This document shows positions 56,148 through 64,000 of a stretch of 64,000 nucleotides of DNA, piece by piece; positions within the stretch are counted from its first letter, which is position 1, and every line of letters begins with the position of its first letter. This DNA is from Rhizobium sp. JAB6 (GTDB taxonomy: Bacteria; Pseudomonadota; Alphaproteobacteria; Rhizobiales; Rhizobiaceae), in assembly GCF_003024605.1 (NCBI RefSeq), contig NZ_PYJQ01000009.1:62001-126000 (forward strand), read 5' to 3'. A program made the position numbers and the translations under genes. A model generated the notes under the pieces. That model was not told the DNA's origin. It was given only the letters and a program-made list of their open reading frames with translations, and did not search any database.

Positions 56148-58625
56148 TCAATCCGCCAGTTGGCTGGCCGCCGACTGGCTGGATTGCAAATCGTAGATGC
56201 GGAATTCCGGCACGCCGCTTGGGAGCGGCTTGGCCGGCGTGAAGACGACGCGGCGGCTTTCGCCGGCGGCAAGATCGAAGGCGTTATCGGAATAACGTCC
56301 TTCCGCCTCGCTCTCGATCATCACGAACAGCGCAAGTCCCTTTGCGGTGACCGTGAGTTCCACTGTCCCGTTTTCCTCTTTCTCCTCCCGCAGCACCGTC
56401 AGGCCGGCGGGCTGAAGCTCGAGCGCCTTATAGGTGCCGTGGACATAGTGCCCCTCGCCGCCCATGCCGTTCGACGCGGTGAAGCGCCACGCCAGCAGGC
56501 AATCGGCCGGCACCTGGTCCGCATCGATCGACAAGGCCGTGACGGCGGCATCCGGCGTGCACACGGCATGCGCCGTTGTCAGCGGCACGCGCTCGCCATC
56601 GAGCTTGAGCAGCGACACCGAGATATCGACCACCACATCGGCATTGGTATCGTTGACCAGAGAGAAGCGGATCGTCTTATTGTCTTCCGAGGGAATTGCC
56701 GCGACCGATACGGGCTGAAAGAAGCGCCGCACCAGATAGTGCATCACCTTCCACCGGCCGCCGTAATCCAGGCTCGACCACGAAGCCACGGGCCAGGTGT
56801 CGTTGAGCTGCCAATAGATGGTGCCCATGCAATGCGGCTTCAGCGAACGCCAATATTCCACGGCCGTCTTGATGGCAAGGCCCTGCTGGACCTGGCTCAG
56901 ATAGACGAAATTCGGGAAATCCTTCGGGAAGCGGAAATAGCGGAACATGGTGCCGGCAATACGCTCGTTGCCGCCGGCATTCTTCTGGTGCAGCTCCATG
57001 ACCGGAGAGGCGATGTTCATATCCTTGGCCTCGGCATAGGTCTTGATAACAGGCAGCGAGGTGTAGGACTGGAAGCCGAATTCCGAGCAGAAGCGCGGGC
57101 GGACCGAGCGGTAATTGTCGAAGGACTTGTTCTCGTGCCAGACCGACCAGTAATGCATGTCGCCGGAGCCATCGGCATGCCAGGCGTCGCCGAAGTTGAG
57201 GTAGCCGGAAGCCGGGCTGGACGGCCACCAGATCGCATCCGGCAGCGCCTTCTTCATTGCCGTCTCTATCGTCCGGTTCAGGCGATCATAGGAGACGAGA
57301 TAGCGATCCCGGTCTTTGCGCGACTCCTCGAACCAGGTGAGCGCACCCACCAGTTCATTGTCGCCGCACCAGAGAACGATCGAGGGATGGCTTGCGAGGC
57401 GGCGCACCTGGTAATCCACCTCTGCCTCGACATTCTCCAGGAAGTCGTTCGTCGAAGGATACAGATTGCAGGCGAACATGAAGTCCTGCCACACCATCAG
57501 CCCCAGGCGATCGCAGGTATCGTAGAACCAATCATGCTCGTAGAAGCCGCCGCCCCAGACGCGGATCGCATTCATGTTGGCATCGGCGGCCGATTGCAGC
57601 AGATCCTCGGTTGCAGCAGGATTGGAGCGGGAAAACAGAGCGTCGGCCGGAATCCAGTTCGCCCCGCGAGCAAATATCTCGCGACCGTTGACCTTCAATG
57701 CAAAACGGCTGCCCGCTTCATCCTCGGTGGTGATTAGCTCGACCGTACGCAGGCCGATCTGCCGCGTGACGGTTTCGAAATTGGTTTCCACGGACAGCGC
57801 ATAAAGCGCCTGCTCGCCATTGCCGGCCGGCCACCAGAGCCTGGGCTTGTCGATATGGAAGAAATGGGTGATCGACGTCTCGCCGGCGTTGACGCCGACA
57901 TCGAGGCGCACGCGCTCATCGTCGAGCGAAAAATAGAGCTGCGCGATCCCCGTTCCCTTGGCAAACAACGCCACCGTCACCTTGAGATCGACCGAGCCGT
58001 CACCATTATGAATCTGCTGAGTTACGACATTTTCGATGCGCGCTATTTCGAGCTTCTTCAGCGCGATGGTGCCATAGAGGCCAAGCGGCGCGATCGCGAT
58101 GTTCCAGTCCCAACCGAAATGGCATTGCGGCTTGCGCAGCATATTGCCGTTCGGGATCGGCGAATTGCCGGTGCTGTAGGGAATGTAGAACGGCTGCTTT
58201 GCCTGCAGGGCGGCCCCGGCCGAAATGCTCGAGTGTAGGACGATGCGAATGGTGTTTTCACCCGTCTTCAGCACTTTCGAGACGTCGGGACGATAGCGCT
58301 GGAAACAGTTGTTGGCCTCCAGCACCAGTGCATCGTTGAGATAGACGCTAGCGACGGTATCGAGATAGTCGATATCGAGATACCAGTCTCCGCCGGCATC
58401 ATCGAGCACGAAGCTGCGCGTCAGCTCCCAGTCCTGCTTGGCGACCCACTTCACGACCTCTTCATTCCGCGCGAAATAAGGATCGGGAATAAATCCCTCC
58501 GCATGGAGCGCCGAGTGGATATCACCGGGCAGAGACATGGACAGAGAATGATCGCTGCCGGGAGACGTCAGCCTCCACGATCCGGCCAGGTCGACGGTGA
58601 GGCTATCATTGATGGAAGAAGACAT
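56148..58625 (-). CDS. Beta-mannosidase, glycoside hydrolase family 2
   Basis: 825 residues from ATG 58625 (GAGGAGG 5 nt upstream). GH2 layout: N-terminal sugar-binding sandwich, immunoglobulin-like domain, TIM barrel and C-terminal sandwich. The acid/base Glu is in LWCGDNELVGAL and the nucleophile Glu in RFCSEFGFQSY; GANWIPADALFSR and IRVWGGGFYEHDWFYD are typical of beta-mannosidases rather than beta-galactosidases. No signal peptide, so it cleaves mannosides after import. Together with the transporter it defines the island's likely substrate class. Confidence 0.95.
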   Translation of the reverse strand: MSSSINDSLTVDLAGSWRLTSPGSDHSLSMSLPGDIHSALHAEGFIPDPYFARNEEVVKWVAKQDWELTRSFVLDDAGGDWYLDIDYLDTVASVYLNDALVLEANNCFQRYRPDVSKVLKTGENTIRIVLHSSISAGAALQAKQPFYIPYSTGNSPIPNGNMLRKPQCHFGWDWNIAIAPLGLYGTIALKKLEIARIENVVTQQIHNGDGSVDLKVTVALFAKGTGIAQLYFSLDDERVRLDVGVNAGETSITHFFHIDKPRLWWPAGNGEQALYALSVETNFETVTRQIGLRTVELITTEDEAGSRFALKVNGREIFARGANWIPADALFSRSNPAATEDLLQSAADANMNAIRVWGGGFYEHDWFYDTCDRLGLMVWQDFMFACNLYPSTNDFLENVEAEVDYQVRRLASHPSIVLWCGDNELVGALTWFEESRKDRDRYLVSYDRLNRTIETAMKKALPDAIWWPSSPASGYLNFGDAWHADGSGDMHYWSVWHENKSFDNYRSVRPRFCSEFGFQSYTSLPVIKTYAEAKDMNIASPVMELHQKNAGGNERIAGTMFRYFRFPKDFPNFVYLSQVQQGLAIKTAVEYWRSLKPHCMGTIYWQLNDTWPVASWSSLDYGGRWKVMHYLVRRFFQPVSVAAIPSEDNKTIRFSLVNDTNADVVVDISVSLLKLDGERVPLTTAHAVCTPDAAVTALSIDADQVPADCLLAWRFTASNGMGGEGHYVHGTYKALELQPAGLTVLREEKEENGTVELTVTAKGLALFVMIESEAEGRYSDNAFDLAAGESRRVVFTPAKPLPSGVPEFRIYDLQSSQSAASQLAD

Positions 58626-58683
58626 CGGACCTCCTCGGACCGCTGCAAAGAAGGAGGCGGCCTGGCCGCCTCCGGGCATGGGA

Positions 58684-59775
58684 TCATATTCTGAGTTCTG
58701 TCTGCGCATCGAAGAGCGATGCGAGAGACATGTCGAAGCCGAGCTGTACCGCCGATCCGGGGCCAAAGCGCCTGGCGCCGTTGACGCGAACCGACATGGT
58801 GTGACCGGCATGCTTCAGCCAGAGCAGATTGTCGGCACCCATCGGCTCTTCGATATCGACCGTTGCATTGTGGATCTCGGCGCCGGACACGGCCGTTTCA
58901 TTGACCTTGATATGCTCGGGGCGAACACCCAATACGACCTTGCGGCCGGCCTGCAGCGCCTCGCCGGCCTTGTAGCCATCGAGAGAAAACAGCACGTCAT
59001 TGGTCGCGAACACGATCTCGCCTTCGCGGTTGACCAACTCGCCCTTGAGGAAATTCATCGACGGCGAGCCGATGAAGCCAGCCACGAAGAGATTGCGCGG
59101 CTCGTTATAGATCGTTGTGGGATCGTCGAGCTGCATGATGACGCCGTTCTTCATGATCGCGATGCGGTCGGCGAGCGTCAACGCCTCAATCTGGTCATGG
59201 GTCACGTAGATCATCGTGTTCTTCAGCGACTGATGCAGCCGCTTGATTTCCACGCGCAGTTCCGAGCGCAGCTTGGCATCGAGGTTCGACAGCGGCTCGT
59301 CGAAGAGGAAGACGTCGACATCGCGCACGAGCGCCCGCCCGATCGCGACACGCTGGCGCTGGCCGCCTGAAAGCTCGGCCGGCTTGCGCTTCAGAAGCGG
59401 CTGGATCTGCAGGATCTCGGCAGCGCGCGCGATGCGCTTATTGATCTCGTCCTGCGGCACCTTGGCGACACGCAGGCCGAAGGACAGGTTCTTCTCGACC
59501 GTCATCTGCGGATAGAGGGCATAGGATTGGAACACCATGCCGATGCCGCGGTCCTTCGGCTCCTCCCAGGTGACGTTCTTGTTCTTGATGAAGATCTGCC
59601 CTTCGGTGATATCGAGCAGGCCGGCAATGCAATTCAACAAAGTCGATTTGCCACAGCCCGACGAACCGAGAAGTACGAGGAATTCGCCGTCATTGATCTC
59701 GAGGTTGAGGTTCTTCAGAACGGTGACCGCACCGAAATCGAGCGAGAGGTCTCTGATGGAAACGCTGCTGTTCAT
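58684..59775 (-). CDS. ABC transporter ATP-binding protein, MalK/UgpC type (CUT1)
   Basis: 363 residues. Walker A LLGSSGCGKSTLLN, Q-loop VFQSYALYPQMTVEKN, signature LSGGQRQRVAIGRAL, Walker B VFLFDEPLSNLD and switch His in YVTHDQIEAL are all present. The C-terminal 120 residues form the OB-fold TOBE regulatory domain (GVRPEHIKV) found in CUT1 ATPases. It ends 59 bp before the mannosidase start and begins 3 bp after the permease stop, so it belongs to the transport operon. Confidence 0.96.
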   Translation of the reverse strand: MNSSVSIRDLSLDFGAVTVLKNLNLEINDGEFLVLLGSSGCGKSTLLNCIAGLLDITEGQIFIKNKNVTWEEPKDRGIGMVFQSYALYPQMTVEKNLSFGLRVAKVPQDEINKRIARAAEILQIQPLLKRKPAELSGGQRQRVAIGRALVRDVDVFLFDEPLSNLDAKLRSELRVEIKRLHQSLKNTMIYVTHDQIEALTLADRIAIMKNGVIMQLDDPTTIYNEPRNLFVAGFIGSPSMNFLKGELVNREGEIVFATNDVLFSLDGYKAGEALQAGRKVVLGVRPEHIKVNETAVSGAEIHNATVDIEEPMGADNLLWLKHAGHTMSVRVNGARRFGPGSAVQLGFDMSLASLFDAQTELRI

Positions 59776-59778
59776 GGA

Positions 59779-60720
59779 TCACCCCTTCACTGCGCCGGCG
59801 GCAATGCCGCGGACGAAGAGCCGTCCGGACACGAAATAGACGATAAGTGGAACAAGACCGGTCAGGATCGTTGCCGCCATGTTGACGTTGTATTCCTTCA
59901 CGCCCTGGACGGAATTGACGATATTGTTGAGCTGAACGGTCATCGGATAATATTCCGGCCTGGTGAAGACGACGCCGAACAGGAAGTCGTTCCAGATGCC
60001 CGTGACCTGCAGGATCATCGCGACGACGAAAATCGGCAGCGACATGGGCAGCATGATACGCAGGAAAATCTGCCAGAAGCCGGCACCGTCGATGCGCGCC
60101 GCCTTGAAAAGCTCTACCGGCAGCGATGCGAAATAATTGCGGAATAGAAGCGTCAAGATCGGCATGCCGAAGATGCTGTGCACCAAAATAAGTCCGGTCA
60201 GCGTACCGTAGATGCCGATTTCGCGCAGTACGATGACAATCGGATAGATCATCACCTGATAGGGTATGAACGCCCCGATCACCAGGATCGAAAAGAACAG
60301 ATCAGCTCCCTTGAAGCGCCAGTTGGCAAGTGCATAGCCGTTGACCGAAGCAATCGCGATCGAGAGAATCGTGGACGGCACGGTGATGCGTACGGAATTC
60401 CAGAAGCCGCGGGAAAGACCGTCACAATTGAGACCGGTACAAGCCGTTGCCCAGGCCTTTACCCATGGTTCGAAGGTAATCTCGAGCGGCGGCGAGAAGA
60501 TGTTGCCGAGCCGGATTTCAGGCATTCCCTTCAGCGATGTGACGATCATCACATAGAGCGGCAACAGGTAATAGGCCGCGGCAACGAAGAGCGTACCGTA
60601 GAGCATGATATTGCGGCCGGAAATCACCCGGCGCGGCTTGCGCCCTCTCGGTCCGGAGAGCGTCTTGTCAGTCAAGGCAGCACCGCCGTTCGCATTCTTG
60701 AGAGTAACAGGATTAGACAC
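59779..60720 (-). CDS. ABC sugar permease, GtsC/MalG-like
   Basis: 313 residues with six predicted membrane spans. ELFKAARIDGAGFWQIFLR is the EAA loop that docks with the ATPase. The periplasmic segment ACTGLNCDGLSRGFWNSV, with two Cys, matches the glucose/mannose GtsC subgroup as I recall it. The start overlaps the preceding permease gene by 8 bp, indicating translational coupling and a heterodimeric channel. Confidence 0.94.
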   Translation of the reverse strand: MSNPVTLKNANGGAALTDKTLSGPRGRKPRRVISGRNIMLYGTLFVAAAYYLLPLYVMIVTSLKGMPEIRLGNIFSPPLEITFEPWVKAWATACTGLNCDGLSRGFWNSVRITVPSTILSIAIASVNGYALANWRFKGADLFFSILVIGAFIPYQVMIYPIVIVLREIGIYGTLTGLILVHSIFGMPILTLLFRNYFASLPVELFKAARIDGAGFWQIFLRIMLPMSLPIFVVAMILQVTGIWNDFLFGVVFTRPEYYPMTVQLNNIVNSVQGVKEYNVNMAATILTGLVPLIVYFVSGRLFVRGIAAGAVKG

Positions 60721-61618
60721 GTTTGCGCCCTCCGCCGAATTCCAGGTAGGCCCAGGGAATGATGATGATCGCGACGGTCACCAGCATCATGGTGGAAGCA
60801 GCAAATCCCTGACCGAGGTTCTGCGCCTGGAACATGTAGTCGTAGACGTATTTCGCCGGGACTTCGGAAGCGATACCGGGTCCGCCGCTCGTTTGTGCAA
60901 CGACGAGGTCGTAGACCTTGACGATGCCGCTGGCGATGATGACCAGCGTTGTGATGAAGACCGGGCGCATCATCGGAATGACGATGAAAAGATAGGTCCT
61001 CCACATGGGAATCCCGTCCACGCGTGCCGCTTTCCAGATATCTTCGTCGATGCCGCGCAGGCCTGCGAGCATCAGGCACATCACGAGCCCAGTTCCCTGC
61101 CAGAGAGCCGCAATCAGCACACCGTAGATGACGATGCTCGGGGTATAGAGGGGGTCGAAGGTAAAGGTCGTCCAACCCAGCGAACGCACCACGGACTGGA
61201 TGCCGTAGTCGGGGTTGAGCAGCCACTGCCAGACAAGGCCGGTGACGATGAAGGAGAGAGCGAAAGGATAGAGAAAAATCGTGCGGAAGGTGTTTTCGAA
61301 CCGGATCTTCTGGTCCATCAGCGTAGCCAGCACAAAGCCGATCACGAGACTGAAGATCAACGAAAAAATGCCGTAAACCGCAAGATTTTCAATGGACACG
61401 CTCCAGCGAGGTGCTGCCCACAGGCGGTAGTATTGATCCAGTCCGACGAAGCTGAGACGGGGCAGCAGCTTCGAATTGGTGAAGGAATAAACGACCGTCC
61501 AGATCGTGCCGCCAAAAAAGATGACGACGGCGGTCAGGATCATTGGAATGGATGCAATCTTCGAATTCAAATTGCGCAGATATTGATTTGGCCGGCCGGC
61601 TTTCGCGTGACCCGTCAT
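60713..61618 (-). CDS. ABC sugar permease, GtsB/MalF-like
   Basis: 301 residues from ATG 61618, with GAGG 4 nt upstream; the longer frame to 61738 adds a hydrophilic, non-conserved stretch. Six spans, beginning IASIPMILTAVVIFFGGTIW; the EAA loop is EDIWKAARVDGIPMWRTY. It pairs with the overlapping downstream permease. It is separated from the binding-protein gene by a strong stem-loop, which probably keeps its mRNA level below that of the binding protein. Confidence 0.94.
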   Translation of the reverse strand: MTGHAKAGRPNQYLRNLNSKIASIPMILTAVVIFFGGTIWTVVYSFTNSKLLPRLSFVGLDQYYRLWAAPRWSVSIENLAVYGIFSLIFSLVIGFVLATLMDQKIRFENTFRTIFLYPFALSFIVTGLVWQWLLNPDYGIQSVVRSLGWTTFTFDPLYTPSIVIYGVLIAALWQGTGLVMCLMLAGLRGIDEDIWKAARVDGIPMWRTYLFIVIPMMRPVFITTLVIIASGIVKVYDLVVAQTSGGPGIASEVPAKYVYDYMFQAQNLGQGFAASTMMLVTVAIIIIPWAYLEFGGGRKRV

Positions 61619-61779
61619 TGTACCTCTTTCTGAAGCGCGACTGCTTCGGTGATCAGGAACCGCGTCAATGAGCGCAGTTTCTGCCGCTCCCTCCTCGCCG
61701 ACAGTCGACATCACATCCTGCGCGTCCGTTGCCGACAAGAAGCGCCGTAATTCCGATGAGCGAGATGCGTCCCGGTCGT

Positions 61780-61808
61780 GATACCGGCCCCACGAGGAGG
61801 CCGGTATC
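61780..61808 (-). other. Stem-loop between binding-protein and permease genes
   Basis: Perfect 10-bp stem 61780-61789 / 61799-61808 with a 9-nt loop, 20 bp after the binding-protein stop. There is no T-run. Such intercistronic stem-loops commonly protect the 3' end of sugar-binding-protein mRNA, raising its level over the permeases. Confidence 0.65.
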
Positions 61809-61828
61809 GCTACGGCGAAAAGATCGAA

Positions 61829-63064
61829 TCAATCAGCCGCAGCGATGATCTCGACGAAGCGCTTCTGAGCCGCTTCGGGCGTCATCGAAGGATTGGCGAA
61901 GAACTCGGAGAACAGATCCTCTTTCTGCTTCTGCGTGTCGGCAGACAGAAGCTGGTCCGTACCCTCGATCACGTTGCCCTTCTTCAGGATTTCCAGGCCC
62001 TTCTTCATGCAGTCGTTGGCGGATGCGAGATCGACGTCGCCGCGCACGGGCAGCGACCCCTTCTTCAAATTGAAGGCGACCTGCGTCTTGGGGTCGAGAA
62101 GCGTCTTGGCGAGAACTTCCTGAGCCTTCGACTTCGCCTCATCCTTCAGCAGAGGGAAATAGAAAGCGTCACCGCCCGTGGAGATGATTTCGTTGACGCC
62201 GAGACCCGGAAGGCAGGTGTAATCGGTGCCTGCCTTCTGACCTGCGAGCGCAAATTCGCCCTGCGCCCAGTCGCCCATGATCTGGCCGCCGGCCTTGCCG
62301 GTAATGACCATGTTCGTCGCCTGATTCCAATCCTGAACGTTGGAGCCCTTGGACATCTTGCGGGCATCATCGGCGGCCTTGAAGACCTTCGCAATTTCCG
62401 GGCCAGCCGCCAACTTGGCGTCTCGCTCGCCGAATACTTTCTGGTAGACGTCCTTGCCGGCGATGGCAACCATCAGCACGTCGAAGGCGCCCGTTGCCTG
62501 CCAGGGCTGACCGCCGACAGCGAGCGGAACGATGCCTGCCTTTTCCAGCGCGGGAGCGGCGGCGACGAATTCATCCCAATTCTTCGGAACCGGAACGCCG
62601 GCCTTTTTGAAGGCAGCATTCGAAAGCCAGAGCCACTGCCAGGAGTGAATATTAACCGGAGCGCAATAGATCTTGCCGTTGATCGTGCAGGAATCGAGCA
62701 GGCTCGACGGACGGATGATGTCCTTCCAATGCTCCTGCGTCGCGACATCGGTCAGATCCCGCATCAGGCCGGCCTGCACCAGTTCCTCGGCCTGACGGCC
62801 GTGGTTGAACTGGGTGGCACCCATGGGATCGCCACCGGTGATGCGGCTGATCATAATCGGACGAGCAGTACCGCCCGAACCGGCGATCGCGCCATCGACC
62901 CAATGATTGCCGGTCGCGTCGAACGCCTTCGCCAATTCCGCCACGGCGGCAGCTTCGCCACCGGACGTCCACCAATGCGTTACCTCAAGGTCAGTTGCCT
63001 TGGCCGCACCAAACGGCAGCGCGACTGAAGCGGCCAGCATAACGGCCATCAAACGAATATTCAT
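61829..63064 (-). CDS. ABC sugar-binding protein, GtsA-like (CUT1)
   Basis: 411 residues from ATG 63064 with GGAGGAG 6 nt upstream. MNIRLMAVMLAASVALPFGAAKA is a Sec signal peptide. The mature start LEVTHWWTSGGEAAAVAELA, and then GSGGTARPIMISRITGGDP, resemble glucose/mannose-binding GtsA proteins; WQWLWLSN and DWAQGEFALAG supply aromatic residues for sugar stacking. With the mannosidase and xylosidase downstream, oligosaccharides from plant hemicellulose are a reasonable guess at the ligand. Confidence 0.94.
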   Translation of the reverse strand: MNIRLMAVMLAASVALPFGAAKATDLEVTHWWTSGGEAAAVAELAKAFDATGNHWVDGAIAGSGGTARPIMISRITGGDPMGATQFNHGRQAEELVQAGLMRDLTDVATQEHWKDIIRPSSLLDSCTINGKIYCAPVNIHSWQWLWLSNAAFKKAGVPVPKNWDEFVAAAPALEKAGIVPLAVGGQPWQATGAFDVLMVAIAGKDVYQKVFGERDAKLAAGPEIAKVFKAADDARKMSKGSNVQDWNQATNMVITGKAGGQIMGDWAQGEFALAGQKAGTDYTCLPGLGVNEIISTGGDAFYFPLLKDEAKSKAQEVLAKTLLDPKTQVAFNLKKGSLPVRGDVDLASANDCMKKGLEILKKGNVIEGTDQLLSADTQKQKEDLFSEFFANPSMTPEAAQKRFVEIIAAAD

Positions 63065-63175
63065 GAGTTCTCCTCCCTCACTGAAACGTTGCCGGAAAAA
63101 CGTAGTCGAATCATTTTGAACGCGCAACCGCCCGCTCATAAAATTTTTCAGCAAGCTCAAATATAGCCGCCTTGG

Positions 63176-63204
63176 ATTATATACCCTCTTTCAAATATGC
63201 CAAA
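63176..63204 (-). promoter_or_regulatory. Predicted promoter of the sugar-transport operon
   Basis: On the minus strand TTTGGC (63199-63204), a 17-bp spacer and a perfect TATAAT (63176-63181) lie 112 bp or more upstream of the binding-protein start. The remainder of 63065-63513 is AT-rich and shows no ORF. Confidence 0.6.
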
Positions 63205-63215
63205 GCGCTTACCAC
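63198..63215. promoter_or_regulatory. Candidate LacI-family operator
   Basis: AAGCGCTT (63203-63210) is an 8-bp palindrome with the central CG typical of LacI/GalR operators. It overlaps the -35 box of the predicted transport promoter, and the LacI-family gene reads away from it 300 bp to the right. Repression by promoter occlusion is the simple reading. Confidence 0.5.
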
Positions 63216-63513
63216 CCATCTCACCATTTGCTGGCGGACATAAAATTTAACATTTTGATTATATTGGTATATTTCAAATGCCGACAACGAAGCCTCTGTA
63301 GCCTGCACTTCGCATCGGCAAATTTGGGAAAAGATAGGTGGATTGAGCCATCGCCCATGTCAGCTTTCTCGATAGGAGAAAAAGTGCTCGACTTTTCAAC
63401 TGTATCGTTACAGATTTTCGAGACGAGGAAGGAGCGACCACATCATACATAGGCTTGCGGCATGGCCGTGGGCAATGATAGGCGGTTGGTCGCGGGAGGC
63501 AGCATTGCAGGAC

Positions 63514-64000
63514 ATGGACAGTAAGAAGATTTCCGGCAGCAGCACAGCGCCATCCACGCGTGAACGGCCGACGCTCAAGACGATCGCCTTTATGACGGGG
63601 CTCGGGATAACCACCGTCTCCCGCGCCTTGAAAGATGCTCCCGACATCGGCGCCGAGACAAAGCAGCGGGTGCGCATGGTCGCGCGGCAATTGGGATATC
63701 ATCCCAATCGCGCCGGCGTGCGCCTCAGAACCGGCAAGACCAATGTCATCGCTTTGGTGCTGAGCATCGACGAAGAAATCATGGGCTTCACCAGCCACAT
63801 CGTCTTCGGCATTTCCGAGGTTCTCGCCGGCACTCAGTATCATCTGGTCATTACGCCGCATTCGCATAGCAAGGACCCGCTGGTGCCGGTGCGCTATATC
63901 CTCGATACCGGTTCAGCGGACGGCGTCATCATATCGCGTACCGAACCGGACGATCCGCGTGTCGAACTCATGCACGACCGCGGCATGCCCTTTGCTACGC
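63514..64000 (+). CDS. LacI-family transcriptional regulator (3' end outside window)
   Basis: 162 N-terminal residues are visible; the frame is open at the window end. After a Ser-rich leader the HTH reads [20 protein letters not shown], followed by the hinge-helix region [16 protein letters not shown] and the start of the periplasmic-binding-like domain ([14 protein letters not shown]). ATG 63514 is used; TTG 63505 in the same frame has a better placed GGAGG (63495-63499) and may be the true start. Divergent from the sugar ABC operon, which it most likely controls. Confidence 0.92.
   Translation, partial: MDSKKISGSSTAPSTRERPTLKTIAFMTGLGITTVSRALKDAPDIGAETKQRVRMVARQLGYHPNRAGVRLRTGKTNVIALVLSIDEEIMGFTSHIVFGISEVLAGTQYHLVITPHSHSKDPLVPVRYILDTGSADGVIISRTEPDDPRVELMHDRGMPFAT

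Overview
The window is a 64 kb chromosomal segment of a fast-growing rhizobium, most likely Rhizobium sensu stricto (R. etli / R. tropici / R. leguminosarum group). The evidence is high GC with strong third-position bias, the dimeric NADP isocitrate dehydrogenase, CckA beside a FliO-like gene, a giant growth-pole-ring (GPR/RgsE-type) protein, a recA operator of the GAAC-N7-GTAC form described for R. etli, palindromic intergenic repeats of rhizobial type, and an alpha-r8/MmgR-like sRNA. No rRNA, tRNA, CRISPR array or prophage was found. Most of it is core housekeeping DNA; the accessory parts are an IS110-family element, a VapBC module and a sugar-utilisation island at the right end.

Left third (1-25900): the 3' part of purL, a BolA-family gene, then two minus-strand genes of unknown function that separate bolA from the monothiol glutaredoxin grxD. 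Next come two tandem Bcr/CflA-type MFS exporters, a membrane-tethered class III nucleotidyl cyclase, two tandem inositol-monophosphatase-family genes, ttcA, glsA, rpsD, vapBC, a HerA/FtsK-like ATPase, an FMN-dependent alpha-hydroxy-acid dehydrogenase, the overlapping trmJ-murI-GNAT run, an exported Q-rich protein, icd, a GST, an AraC/GyrI-like regulator, alaS and recA.

Middle (26000-43500): a pseudouridine catabolism pair (PfkB kinase plus psuG); trpS, preceded by a 16-codon leader ORF with tandem Trp codons and switchable hairpins that can hide the trpS ribosome binding site; the cell-cycle kinase cckA; a divergent FliO-like gene; the IS110 element; dksA; sixA; the ycjX-ycjF-like pair; a Tat-exported protein; the folP-folB-folK cluster; a DUF922 protein; an sRNA gene; a 2Fe-2S ferredoxin and an Hpt-domain protein.

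Right part (43500-64000): a 2259-residue GPR/RgsE-type polar-growth protein with at least 58 uninterrupted 11-residue repeats, sharing with the divergent hpt gene an upstream region that carries CtrA-type sites. An RcnB-like protein follows, then a minus-strand glycan island: a GtsABC-like CUT1 sugar ABC transporter (binding protein, two permeases, ATPase), GH2 beta-mannosidase, TIM-barrel isomerase/epimerase, Gfo/Idh dehydrogenase, aldo-keto reductase and GH43 beta-xylosidase. It is probably controlled by the divergent LacI-family regulator, through a palindrome that overlaps the -35 box of the predicted transporter promoter. The transporter would import plant hemicellulose-derived oligosaccharides, the two glycosidases would cut them inside the cell, and the redox and isomerase enzymes would process the sugars.

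The best candidate for an undescribed system is the trpS leader (29141-29296). Its arrangement suggests ribosome-mediated attenuation acting on translation of tryptophanyl-tRNA synthetase.
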